A stretch of DNA of 37,001 bases from SXIZ01 sp040079795 (GTDB lineage: Bacteria; Pseudomonadota; Gammaproteobacteria; Methylococcales; Methylomonadaceae): contig JBEBJQ010000042.1 in assembly GCA_040079795.1 (NCBI GenBank), positions 1 to 37,001 on the forward strand. The letters run 5' to 3'. The notes beneath the pieces were generated by a model. The model searched no databases. It had not been told where the DNA came from and worked only from the letters and a program-made list of their open reading frames with translations. The stretch's first letter is position 1. Each line of letters begins with the position of its first letter. Positions 1-8,124 of this stretch are shown one piece after another. The position numbers were made by a program, and so were the translations under genes.

Positions 1-206
1 TTGCCTTTTGTGTTTTGATTAAGGATCCGGCACCCATATCAAAACCGGTAACTCTCATCTTTTCAAGCCGATGTGTCAGATTAAGTCGAGACTAATACAT
101 TTAATGGTTATTCTGATGCTAAATACAACCAACCCCCTATAACAATAAACTTATTTTGTTGACATTCAGAGCATGCAATTGTTTTAACTGTTTAGGAAGG
201 AAACCT

Positions 207-1133
207 ATGAATAACGATAAAGCCCAAGACCAATCAGAATACGGGTGGCGTATTCACGCAGAAATGCTTGATGGCTTTGATGAAGAGCTGGAAATGGAAA
301 TTGACGACGACCGCATGAATGATTTGATTGCAGAGGTCACAGAGTCTTATGAAAGCACTGACATAAACAGGCATTTATATTTTAAGGAGCTATTTCGTCT
401 GCAAGGTGAATTAGTGAAATTACAAGATTGGGTCGTCAATAACAAACTCAAGGTCGTGGTATTGTTTGAAGGTCGGGATGCTGCGGGTAAGGGCGGCGCT
501 ATTAAACGCATCACCCAACGCCTCAACCCCAGAGTTTGCCGGGTTGCAGCACTCCCGGCACCCAATGAGCGTGAACGTACCCAGTGGTATTTTCAACGTT
601 ATGTATCTCACCTACCAGCAGGGAGTGAGATCGTGTTGTTCGACCGGAGTTGGTACAATCGGGCAGGGGTGGAAAAAGTGATGGGGTTTTGTACTGACGA
701 CGAATATGAAGAATTTTTCCGTTCTGTACCAGAATTTGAAAAAATGCTGATCCGCTCCGGCATTATCCTGATTAAATACTGGTTTTCGATCACTGACGAC
801 GAGCAAAACATGCGTTTTATGATGCGCATCCACGATCCCCTTAAACAGTGGAAGCTTAGCCCGATGGACATGGAATCCCGCAGACTCTGGGAACAATATA
901 CCAAAGTCAAAGAAACCATGCTGGAGCGCACCCATATTGCCGAAGCCCCTTGGTGGATTGTAGAAGCGGACGATAAGAAAAAAGCCCGGCTCAATTGCAT
1001 TCAACATTTCTTAAGCCAAGTGGCTTATGCAGAAATTGAACATACGCCGGTTACCCTGCCGGATCGTGTGCATAACCCGGACTATTTGCGCAACCCTGTG
1101 CCTAAAGACATGTTTGTGCCTAATTTATATTAA
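207..1133 (+). CDS. ppk2: Polyphosphate kinase 2 (PPK2 family)
   Basis: PPK2 enzymes transfer phosphate between polyphosphate and nucleotides in the cytoplasm, usually using polyphosphate to charge NDPs or NMPs. The 308-residue product has a P-loop GRDAAGKGG at about residues 89-97 and the family's DRSWYNR block at about 146-152, followed by a lid-like region; the length fits a single-domain PPK2. An in-frame TTG at 156 would add 17 residues, but ATG 207 is preceded by AGGAAGG at 194-200, six bases away, so I chose it. The acidic N-terminal 45 residues are variable in the family. It stands alone on the plus strand beside phosphate-scavenging genes, which fits phosphate storage metabolism. Substrate class (ADP, GDP or AMP) cannot be read from sequence alone. 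Confidence 0.93.
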   Translation: MNNDKAQDQSEYGWRIHAEMLDGFDEELEMEIDDDRMNDLIAEVTESYESTDINRHLYFKELFRLQGELVKLQDWVVNNKLKVVVLFEGRDAAGKGGAIKRITQRLNPRVCRVAALPAPNERERTQWYFQRYVSHLPAGSEIVLFDRSWYNRAGVEKVMGFCTDDEYEEFFRSVPEFEKMLIRSGIILIKYWFSITDDEQNMRFMMRIHDPLKQWKLSPMDMESRRLWEQYTKVKETMLERTHIAEAPWWIVEADDKKKARLNCIQHFLSQVAYAEIEHTPVTLPDRVHNPDYLRNPVPKDMFVPNLY

Positions 1134-1147
1134 TATTTTGATGCGTG

Positions 1148-1179
1148 GCAATCAGCTGAAAAACCGCTAATCTGATTGC
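1148..1179. terminator. Inverted repeat after ppk2, weak terminator candidate
   Basis: GCAATCAG (1148-1155) and CTGATTGC (1172-1179) form an 8-bp perfect stem with a 16-nt loop between the convergent ppk2 and lipoprotein genes. There is no U-run directly after it on either strand, so termination is uncertain. Confidence 0.3.
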
Positions 1180-1286
1180 TGTTCGGCTTAGGAAAACTCT
1201 AAAAAACTGACATATCAATTTCTTTCATTGCTTAACTTTATTTAGCAAATCTCTCTAAACCTCAATGCCGAAGTTATCATCTATAG

Positions 1287-2537
1287 CTACTTCGCAATAG
1301 TAATACTGGGCGCGGCAGATTTAGGAAGTTCGCTAACAGCCATCTGAAAAATCTGGTGGAGAAGTTGAAAACCTGAAGCATTCCAGCGATAGTCCTTATC
1401 CGGAGCCACGGCGTAGTGGCTCCCCTTATAGTAAACAGCCAGATCTGCCCTATCTGGCTCATCTTCCTGCTCTAATATCTCCAGCGTACAGTTTGGGTTT
1501 TGAGCTACTTCATCAGTTCGGGTATCTTTTTCCACGAAATATTCTGGCCCTTCATCAATAGCCTCACCAAGAAAACTCAGTATTGAAAGAAAACTGCGCA
1601 GGCGGAGCTTTCCGGTAATTGGATAGTCTCCACCTGGATAGCCAGGACGGATATCGACCATAACCTCGTTGGGTGGGCCTTTCTGCGCAGTATCGTTCAT
1701 CCGAATCTTTTCCTCATCCGAAAGGAATTCTGGATCGTAGTTGGTAATCATAACTCGGCCTGTCACCCGGGCGGTCAGCCTATAGAGTCGTTTGGCCTCA
1801 TCAAATTTCACGGTAACTTCATCATGTTCCAGCGCTTGAAGCCCCTCTGGCGTCATGACCTCAGCGGGCAATGTCCATGAACGTCTAAAAATTAATGGCT
1901 CAATGTAGAGATCGCTGCTATCCTGAATGGAGGATAAATGCAGCACAATCCGGCGGAATTGCGGATACCCCAGCCTGTCGGAGGGATCATTGAGAAAGGC
2001 TACATCTTTAGCCTGCCTGGGCATACGGAATTCCCCGACCATTATCCGCAGCAAGAGATCAATGTCATAGTGTTGCTGCAGCAACAAGGTCATTTTATCT
2101 GAGGTAAACGGCGTTAGTAGACGCTTGGTGAATTCAGCCCCCTCGATAGGTACGATGCTGATAGTCGGGTTTTCAGCCGCCCCGATGCCGAAGATCGGCG
2201 TAAGCAGGCCGCCGTTCTCGCCAGTCAATGCCGGCGTTACCCCTGCACTCATCTGGAAATTATAGGTAGCTGCGATATTGGCAATGCCGGTAAAGTGGAT
2301 TGGATCGTGATAACGCGCACGGGCAATATTGAGTAAGAGTTGCCGTGAGAGGGCATTGTTCGCCGTCTTGTCGTAGCTGAGAACATCTTCTTCCAAGGTT
2401 AGAGGTGCCAGGCAAGCAGAGAGACCTGTAGCACAAAGCAATGCAAGACCTAAACTCACTATAAAACGGGTGCGTGAAGACTGATCAGCCAGACGGGACA
2501 AGGAAGGCGGTTTTAAGCTTGTGTGGCAGCTTGGCAT
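1287..2537 (-). CDS. Hypothetical lipoprotein of unknown function
   Basis: I do not recognise a named family. The 416-residue product has a basic start, a hydrophobic stretch at about residues 26-40 and a lipobox LSAC with the lipidated Cys at residue 42, so it should be a membrane-anchored lipoprotein. The mature part is mixed alpha/beta, without membrane segments, and begins with an ordered segment (ALSRQLLLNIARARY) followed by a Gly/Ala-rich stretch. The signal region is long for a lipoprotein, so a later start is possible, but ATG 2537 is the only clear one. It lies 148 bp downstream of the glycosyltransferase on the same strand and might be the last gene of that unit. No enzymatic motif is visible. 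Confidence 0.75.
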   Translation of the reverse strand: MPSCHTSLKPPSLSRLADQSSRTRFIVSLGLALLCATGLSACLAPLTLEEDVLSYDKTANNALSRQLLLNIARARYHDPIHFTGIANIAATYNFQMSAGVTPALTGENGGLLTPIFGIGAAENPTISIVPIEGAEFTKRLLTPFTSDKMTLLLQQHYDIDLLLRIMVGEFRMPRQAKDVAFLNDPSDRLGYPQFRRIVLHLSSIQDSSDLYIEPLIFRRSWTLPAEVMTPEGLQALEHDEVTVKFDEAKRLYRLTARVTGRVMITNYDPEFLSDEEKIRMNDTAQKGPPNEVMVDIRPGYPGGDYPITGKLRLRSFLSILSFLGEAIDEGPEYFVEKDTRTDEVAQNPNCTLEILEQEDEPDRADLAVYYKGSHYAVAPDKDYRWNASGFQLLHQIFQMAVSELPKSAAPSITIAK

Positions 2538-2685
2538 TGTGTGGGTTTTTCCGTTAAAAGTATTGAGAAGTTTTGGTTGGGATACATACTATCAGGTACT
2601 ATTTGCAAAAAGAACTTCTGGATTAACCTGAAAATAATCGCATTATATTTGTAAGGGATTGTTTTTGGTTTCCGAAAAAATTAAC

Positions 2686-3864
2686 TTACTCTCTCCCTGC
2701 TTTTTGGGACATTTCAGCCTGCTGTTTTTTGGTTAATGACAGTGGCGCCAGTGTATCTTCCAGCAAGGTATTGACGATTGTTGTTGACGCGTAGGGCTTA
2801 GCAAAGCGAAGCGCATTGATTTTCATGATGTTTAAACGAATGGGATCCGCTAATAAACTATCGAGTTTAAAAGGGAGCGTAGTTAAATCATTGCATTTAA
2901 TGGCGATGCCTTCTTCCAAAAGATGATCGCTATTTCTTTCTTCCTGTCCGGGAATGGGGGCAACAATACACATCGGTAATCCGCAGGCAATAGCTTCGGA
3001 GGCAGTTATGCCGCCTGGTTTACCGATGAATATATCACTGAGTTTCATCAGCTTGTGCATTTCATTACTATAGCCGAGGACTTTAAACCTGAACCGATGG
3101 TTATCTACCTGCTGGCTGATTTTGCGCTGAAGTTCAGGGTTGTTTCCACAAACCACCACGGTCTGAACATCATGCTTTAAAGCCAATAACTGTTTAACCA
3201 TAAACTCGGTCGGCTCAAACCCGACGGCACCGGCAGACAGCAATAATACCGGTTTATAGGGGTTTAAGCCGAGACGCAAACGTTCCCCGTAACGGTCTAT
3301 GGGTTGCTGAAAAAGGGGGTCGATAGGGATGCCGGAAACCGTGATACGTTGTTTTGGGATACCGAGCATTTCCAAATACGCTTGTGTTTCATCAAGCGCC
3401 ACAAAGTAACGATGAAACGAGCGCGACAACCACATCGCGTGAAAATCAAAATCGGTAACAACTATCGACAAATGCGCCTGAATTTGTTGGGTTGCAATCA
3501 AATGCGAAATTATGCCTGCCGGCATGAAATGCGTGCATACCGTAATGTGCGGGTTAAATTCCCGAATAAACCGCACCAGTGGTTTGGTGTGCAGATGGTC
3601 GATCATGTGCCGCATACGGTCGGTGCGCCAGGGCTCATCACTGGCTCTGTACCACCAACCGAGAAAGTTCGGTGCGGAGCGGACTAACGATAGATATAGT
3701 TTGGAATAAAAATCCCGAAACAACTTGTTGGTGTACTGGAGCGCATCATTGTTGATGACCTGGCTAACACGACTGTCCGCCGCAAAGGATTTCTCAAGTG
3801 CTCCGGCAGCCCTGATGTGTCCGCTTCCTGCACTCTCTGAGATGATTAATACCCGCTTTTTCAT
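2686..3864 (-). CDS. MGDG synthase-like glycosyltransferase (GT28 type)
   Basis: The 392-residue product has the two-lobed layout of diacylglycerol glycosyltransferases (plant MGD1, Bacillus UgtP). The N-terminal lobe opens with a strand and an ESAGSGHIRAA loop (about residues 10-20); the C-terminal nucleotide-sugar lobe carries GKPGGITASEA near residue 281 and an EERN segment after it. The family moves glucose or galactose from a UDP-sugar to diacylglycerol at the inner face of the membrane. It lies 76 bp after the GNAT-nitrilase gene, probably in one transcript, beside phosphatases and a PhoU. Glycolipids replace phospholipids in some phosphate-starved bacteria, which suggests that role here (inference). 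Sugar specificity is unknown, and a sterol or other lipid acceptor is possible. Confidence 0.8.
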   Translation of the reverse strand: MKKRVLIISESAGSGHIRAAGALEKSFAADSRVSQVINNDALQYTNKLFRDFYSKLYLSLVRSAPNFLGWWYRASDEPWRTDRMRHMIDHLHTKPLVRFIREFNPHITVCTHFMPAGIISHLIATQQIQAHLSIVVTDFDFHAMWLSRSFHRYFVALDETQAYLEMLGIPKQRITVSGIPIDPLFQQPIDRYGERLRLGLNPYKPVLLLSAGAVGFEPTEFMVKQLLALKHDVQTVVVCGNNPELQRKISQQVDNHRFRFKVLGYSNEMHKLMKLSDIFIGKPGGITASEAIACGLPMCIVAPIPGQEERNSDHLLEEGIAIKCNDLTTLPFKLDSLLADPIRLNIMKINALRFAKPYASTTIVNTLLEDTLAPLSLTKKQQAEMSQKAGRE

Positions 3865-3940
3865 GCGTTTAAACCGAAACGACCGTGGTGTAAAGCCAAA
3901 AGTGGCTGAGCGAGCATGCTTTGGCTGTTACTGTTAGCGG

Positions 3941-5470
3941 TCAAAACCACTCTAAGCGATATAAATCAGGGCGCCTATTGGCGAGATTACGCGCTGCACC
4001 GCGGGTGCGTACCTGTTTTAACAGATCCAGGTTAACATCGGCAATCAGGGTCATTTCTGTATTGGGTGTTGCTTCTGCCGGGATGGCATCATGGGGGAAG
4101 GAAAAATCGCTGGGGCTAAAAATGGCGGCTTGCGCGTATTGAATATCCATGTTTTCAGCATGGGGTAAATTACCGACACTGCCGGTGATGGCTACAAAAC
4201 ATTCATTTTCAATGGCTCGCGCATGCGAACAATAACGCACCCGTTGATAAGCATTTTTAGTATCGGTCCAAAAAGGCACAAAAATAATTTGCGCCCCCTG
4301 TAAGATTGCCAAACGGGCTAATTCAGGAAACTCCGAATCATAACAAATCAATACCGCGATTTTACCGCAGTCGGTATCAAATACCTTTAATGCATCACCG
4401 CCTTTTACGCCCCAACAGCTGACTTCATCAATGGTGACATGAATTTTGTATTGGGCTTCAAAAGTGCCATCCCGCCTGAGCAGCCAGGAAACGTTATACA
4501 GTTCATGCGCACTGTATTCCGGCAATGACCCGGCAATAATATTGATATTGTAAGACATGGCCATCGCGAGTAAACCATTTCTGATTTCGCTACTAAAACC
4601 GGCCAAAGCCCGAATGGCATCCGGTGGATTTTTATCATTAAACAACCCCATTAAGGGTGCGCTCATATACTCTGGAAACAGCACAAAGTCCGCTTGGTAA
4701 CCGGCTACTGCATCAATAAAAAATTCGGCATGTTTAAGTAATTCTTCCACACTGCTTAAAGTGCGCATTTGCCATTGCACAACACCCAGACGAATAATGG
4801 TCTTCAGGCTGCCAATAGACGGCGTTTTGTCGACATAATCGAGATTCACCCATTCAAGAAGGGTGGCAAAGCCTTTGGAGTCTGCGTCGACGGGAAGATA
4901 GCCGGTGATCAACTTACGCACATGGAAGCCATTAGCCAGTTGAAAAGACAATACCGGATCGAAAATTTCCCGGTTTTTGACTTCTTCAATATACCGCACC
5001 GGCGTAAAGTTTTCAGCATATTGGGCATAGCCCGGAATCCTGCCGCCTGCAATAAAGCGGCGCAGATTCAGGTTCCGACAGAGTTCTTTCCGCGCATCGT
5101 ATAATCTTCTACCCAGGCGTAAGCCGCGGTACTTGGGATGCACAAAAATATCGACACCATATAAAGTGTCCCCCAACGGGTCATGATGGGTTAAATACCC
5201 ATCACCGGTGATTTGCGCGTAAGTATGCACATCACCAAAGCGCGCATAATCGACGATCATACTTAAAGCTGCCGCCACCAGCTGCCCATTGTCTTCAATG
5301 ACAATTTGACCGTCTGGAAAACGATTAATTTGCGAGGCATATTGATCCCTTTTCCACGCGCCGCCCAAATTACCGTAGACACTCTCCATTAAAACCGCAA
5401 TGTTATTGTAATCCTCGAGGGTGAGCAGCCGGAGTAAAAGCTTATGTTTCTGTATTTTGACTTTTTTCAT
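3941..5470 (-). CDS. GNAT N-acetyltransferase fused to nitrilase-family amidohydrolase
   Basis: This is a two-domain protein. Residues 1 to about 190 look like a GNAT acyltransferase, with the acetyl-CoA loop region around HPKYRGLRLGRRLY. Residues about 205-509 are a carbon-nitrogen hydrolase with the Glu-Lys-Cys triad visible: FPEYMS (Glu near 267), QYKIHVT (Lys near 342) and LICYDSE (Cys near 375). The fusion is known in bacteria as a conserved architecture, but its substrate is generally unassigned; an amide or acylated amine is likely. A TTG six bases upstream is in frame, but ATG 5470 is preferred. No good ribosome binding site precedes it. It is the first gene of a probable unit with the glycosyltransferase, and a Pho-box-like repeat lies just upstream. 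Confidence 0.85.
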   Translation of the reverse strand: MKKVKIQKHKLLLRLLTLEDYNNIAVLMESVYGNLGGAWKRDQYASQINRFPDGQIVIEDNGQLVAAALSMIVDYARFGDVHTYAQITGDGYLTHHDPLGDTLYGVDIFVHPKYRGLRLGRRLYDARKELCRNLNLRRFIAGGRIPGYAQYAENFTPVRYIEEVKNREIFDPVLSFQLANGFHVRKLITGYLPVDADSKGFATLLEWVNLDYVDKTPSIGSLKTIIRLGVVQWQMRTLSSVEELLKHAEFFIDAVAGYQADFVLFPEYMSAPLMGLFNDKNPPDAIRALAGFSSEIRNGLLAMAMSYNINIIAGSLPEYSAHELYNVSWLLRRDGTFEAQYKIHVTIDEVSCWGVKGGDALKVFDTDCGKIAVLICYDSEFPELARLAILQGAQIIFVPFWTDTKNAYQRVRYCSHARAIENECFVAITGSVGNLPHAENMDIQYAQAAIFSPSDFSFPHDAIPAEATPNTEMTLIADVNLDLLKQVRTRGAARNLANRRPDLYRLEWF

Positions 5471-5494
5471 AGTCAAACAGTCTAACTTTATATT

Positions 5495-5512
5495 TTGACA
5501 GATTTGTTACAA
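5495..5512 (-). promoter_or_regulatory. Putative Pho box upstream of GNAT-nitrilase unit
   Basis: On the minus strand this reads TTGTAACAAATCTGTCAA, two 7-mers (TTGTAAC, CTGTCAA) with 11-bp periodicity, close to the PhoB consensus of CTGTCAT repeats separated by 4 bp. Ten bases further, TAGACT (5479-5484) could be a -10, but transcription would then begin almost at the ATG, giving a nearly leaderless mRNA. That awkward spacing lowers confidence. Confidence 0.42.
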
Positions 5513-5624
5513 GATCAAAAATGCCCTAACACACATTGCCCTTTATTTCTTAAGCCCCTTATAAAACAAAAAAACGGCGCATAAAACGGCAGCTAATTAG
5601 TATTTACAAGCATAGGTTTGGAGG

Positions 5625-5642
5625 TTGTCAATTACCTGTAAT
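5625..5642 (+). promoter_or_regulatory. Second Pho-box-like repeat, distal to phoU
   Basis: TTGTCAA (5625-5631) and CTGTAAT (5636-5642) are spaced by 4 bp, giving the 11-bp period of a Pho box. The hexamer 10 bp downstream, TAGCCT, is a poor -10 and no gene starts soon after. It may be an auxiliary PhoB site or chance in AT-rich DNA. Confidence 0.3.
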
Positions 5643-5863
5643 TTATTCATGTTAGCCTTAGAGATAAAACAAATATAACTAATAAGGGTTATCATTTTCT
5701 AATAAATTGGCTGAAAATTAAGATGCGTCGATACTTCATTAGAACTTGTCGGCACCGATGCTGACCGCAATTGCATTCCCAATATACATACTAATGGACT
5801 GAGTTATGGACAGGCACTAAAGAAATTGCTGTTTTTAATTAAAGCAGCCTTCCACCTTATTTC

Positions 5864-5897
5864 AAGTCATAGCACTGTCATGTAAGTTTGGTATTGT
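5864..5897 (+). promoter_or_regulatory. Putative Pho box and -10 for phoU
   Basis: AAGTCAT (5864-5870) and CTGTCAT (5875-5881) repeat with an 11-bp period, the second a perfect match to the PhoB half-site. TATTGT (5892-5897) follows after exactly 10 bp, the usual distance between a Pho box that replaces the -35 and the -10. The phoU ATG is 75 bp further on. PhoB-dependent activation is inferred. Confidence 0.6.
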
Positions 5898-5971
5898 AAA
5901 TATTGATTAGCCTTGATGTTCAGTAAGCGCTGAAAAAACAGAATCATTTGTTAACAAACATGAAGTAAAAA

Positions 5972-6661
5972 ATGGATAACAGTAAAATAGTACGGCATAT
6001 CTCCGTACAATTTAATAAAGAGCTGGAAGCAATTCGAACTCAGGTTTTAACCATGGGCAGCCTTGTCGAACAACAACTTGAACTGGCAATGGCCGCATTT
6101 ACCACCGGCGATTTTAAGCTGGCCGAAAAGGGCATTAAATTGTTTAATCAGGTGTATGCGATTAAATTAGCTTTAGATCAACAATGTACCCAGACGCTAG
6201 CTTTACGCCAACCAGCCGCATTTGATTTAAGGTTTTTAATAACGGTCATTAAAATCATCTATGAGCTAGAGATGATTAGTGAATTAGCAGAATATATTGC
6301 CAAAATGACGATTCAGTTATCAGTAAACGACGGTAAACAAGATGCTTATTCTGAATTAATAAACTTGTCAAAATCAGTTAAAGTAACGCTGCATAGTGCT
6401 TTAGATGCTTTTGCCAGGATAAACGTCAACGCTATCGCAGAGATTACCGGGCTAGATGAACATGTTAATGGTCAGTACACCGCTATTTCCCGGAAATTAA
6501 TTTCACAAATGATGGAAGACCCCCAAAATATCAGGCATATTCTCGATGTGTCCCGGGCTGCAAGAGCGCTAGAGAGAATAGGCTATCATTCATTTCATAT
6601 TTATGAAGAGCTTATTTATATGGTGAATGGTGGATTGGTAAAACATTTCCATACTATATGA
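5972..6661 (+). CDS. phoU: PhoU-like phosphate signalling protein with altered metal motifs
   Basis: PhoU proteins are cytoplasmic helical-bundle regulators that link the Pst phosphate transporter to the PhoR/PhoB two-component system and restrain phosphate uptake. The 229-residue product has the two three-helix repeats: the start (HISVQFNKELEAIRTQVLTMGSLVEQQL) is typical, and the second repeat ends in EELIYMVNG. However, the ExxxD metal-cluster motifs are changed. Near residue 97 the usual E-R-I-G-D reads EMISE, and near residue 200 it reads ERIGY. It stands alone, without pstSCAB or phoBR in view. It may be a paralogue with a changed role, and a second canonical phoU may exist elsewhere. 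A Pho-box-like promoter precedes it. Confidence 0.88.
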   Translation: MDNSKIVRHISVQFNKELEAIRTQVLTMGSLVEQQLELAMAAFTTGDFKLAEKGIKLFNQVYAIKLALDQQCTQTLALRQPAAFDLRFLITVIKIIYELEMISELAEYIAKMTIQLSVNDGKQDAYSELINLSKSVKVTLHSALDAFARINVNAIAEITGLDEHVNGQYTAISRKLISQMMEDPQNIRHILDVSRAARALERIGYHSFHIYEELIYMVNGGLVKHFHTI

Positions 6662-6685
6662 AACAGCTGATAATAAAAATCACCC

Positions 6686-6715
6686 TTTATAGCTAAATAC
6701 AAAGTTAGCTATAAA
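6686..6715. repeat. AT-rich perfect inverted repeat after phoU
   Basis: TTTATAGCTAA (6686-6696) and TTAGCTATAAA (6705-6715) form an 11-bp perfect stem with an 8-nt loop, 25 bp after the phoU stop. There is no clear U-run, so it may be an mRNA 3' end structure or a weak terminator. Confidence 0.4.
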
Positions 6716-6810
6716 ATTCCAGTTGATTTTTTAAACTTAACTGTTTATCCAATCCGCGTTTTTCCATTAAGCAAAATTGGCTAACGAGGCTAAATACATT
6801 AACAAAGAAA

Positions 6811-6832
6811 AGGGGCAATCTAAATTGCCCCT
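6811..6832 (-). terminator. Rho-independent terminator of phoD-glpQ
   Basis: On the minus strand a 9-bp stem AGGGGCAAT / ATTGCCCCT with a 4-nt loop is followed by TTTTCTTT, ten bases after the glpQ stop codon. This is a clear intrinsic terminator. Confidence 0.85.
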
Positions 6833-6842
6833 AATGTGTTAG

Positions 6843-8081
6843 TTAATCGTTTTCTTTTGCGTTATGCCAAGTGGATTCGTTGTGACAATGCCCAAACGTT
6901 TCTTTTTTCAGTGTATTTGGGTAAGCCCCATTACGGGCGGCAACACCGGCATCCGCAAAGTCTGTAAACAAGCCGTCTACACCCAGCGCGAAATAATATT
7001 GCATTTCCGCTTTAGGGTCGCTAAAACCATACCCGCTAGCATCATTGCGGAACGTCCAGGTATGTACTAACAAGCCTAGCTGGTGCGCCCGTTCCAGGAC
7101 ACCGGTACTGCCATCAACGCGGCGATCATTAATAGTTTGTTTGCCATCCTGATTGCGGTCAACGCCATCATTGACTGTTTTCACCAGATAAGGCTTCCAC
7201 GGGCCAATCGCATCGGCATAGGATTTCACAAAGGCCAGTCCAGTATCGCTTAATAAATCTGCAAAGGTGCGTGAGTCGCCTGCAACCACAAAGTCGTAAG
7301 GCTGCTTATAAGGGGCTACCAGTGAGATTGAACCATCAGCATTAACATCGTCAGCATCAATTAACTGCACTAAATTAATATGTGTCTTATGACTCAAGTA
7401 CTGCAAGTTATTCACTTCAAAAGATTGAATAAAAACCGGCGCACAGGCCTTGTTTCCAAATTCGGCATGTAGTTTTTTCAGCAATTTATGTTCAAATTTA
7501 TATTGACCAAACAAAGTATAGCCACGCTCATCTTTAACGTTGGCATGATAGGTCGAATGTTTGATTTCTGGGTAAATTCCAATCGTTCGACCTGTTTCTT
7601 TGCTTTTTTGTTTGGCTAAAGCAATGACTTCATCCAATGTTGGGATTTGATAAAGATTATTATATTGCTGGTCACGGTTAGCCAGAGCTTGAATAGCATG
7701 TAAGGTTTTGATTTCGGCTAAAGTAAAGTCCGTAGCAAACCAGTCGTTATACTCGACACCATCAACCAGCCGCTTAGTTTTACGGGAAGCAAACTCCGGG
7801 TGTGTGGCGACATCGGTCGTACCGCCGATCATAGGTTCATGGCGGGCGACCATATAGCCGTCTTTGGTTAAAACCAAATCAGGCTCAATAAAATCGGCTC
7901 CCATGTCAATTGCCAAAGTATAGCCCTCAAGCGTGTGCTCAGGCCGATAACCGGCTGCCCCGCGATGCCCTATAACAATAGGTGCAATCTGTTTTGCCTG
8001 CGAAGCTTCCACAGCGGTTTGAAAACTGGGAGCCGCAAGTGCCGCTGCCAATAAAGTGGGTTTATAAAATTGCTTTAACAT
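6843..8081 (-). CDS. glpQ: Secreted glycerophosphodiester phosphodiesterase
   Basis: The enzyme hydrolyses glycerophosphodiesters from phospholipid turnover to glycerol 3-phosphate and an alcohol. The 412-residue product has an N-terminal signal peptide (about residues 1-29) and the GDPD signature: HR at 39-40 in GHRGAAG, EPDL near 66-69 and the catalytic HE at 81-82. Two acidic loops resembling Ca-binding DxDxDG motifs appear near residues 245 (DVNADGSI) and 310 (DRNQDGKQTI), consistent with a Ca-dependent periplasmic or secreted enzyme. AGGA precedes the ATG at a usable distance. It is the second gene of an operon with phoD, 43 bp downstream, and is followed by a strong terminator. Regulation by the phoD Pho box is likely. 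Confidence 0.93.
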   Translation of the reverse strand: MLKQFYKPTLLAAALAAPSFQTAVEASQAKQIAPIVIGHRGAAGYRPEHTLEGYTLAIDMGADFIEPDLVLTKDGYMVARHEPMIGGTTDVATHPEFASRKTKRLVDGVEYNDWFATDFTLAEIKTLHAIQALANRDQQYNNLYQIPTLDEVIALAKQKSKETGRTIGIYPEIKHSTYHANVKDERGYTLFGQYKFEHKLLKKLHAEFGNKACAPVFIQSFEVNNLQYLSHKTHINLVQLIDADDVNADGSISLVAPYKQPYDFVVAGDSRTFADLLSDTGLAFVKSYADAIGPWKPYLVKTVNDGVDRNQDGKQTINDRRVDGSTGVLERAHQLGLLVHTWTFRNDASGYGFSDPKAEMQYYFALGVDGLFTDFADAGVAARNGAYPNTLKKETFGHCHNESTWHNAKEND

Positions 8082-8124
8082 GAATTGGTGTCCTTTTAAT
8101 GGAAATTTTGGCTATACGTTCAAG

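Larger units (their letters stand above)
5471..5971. other. Divergent intergenic region before phoU
   Basis: About 500 bp without a credible gene separate the minus-strand GNAT-nitrilase unit from plus-strand phoU. It holds three Pho-box-like repeats (listed separately at 5495-5512, 5625-5642 and 5864-5881) and is AT-rich. I found no tRNA, no ORF with a ribosome site and no strong hairpin. No pst transporter gene is present, although phoU often follows one. Confidence 0.6.

Noticed and set aside
159..187. TTGACAT before ppk2 as a Pho box or -35
   Set aside because: No second 7-mer at 11 bp on either side resembles the Pho consensus, and TTTTAA is a poor -10 that would put the transcription start in the ribosome site.
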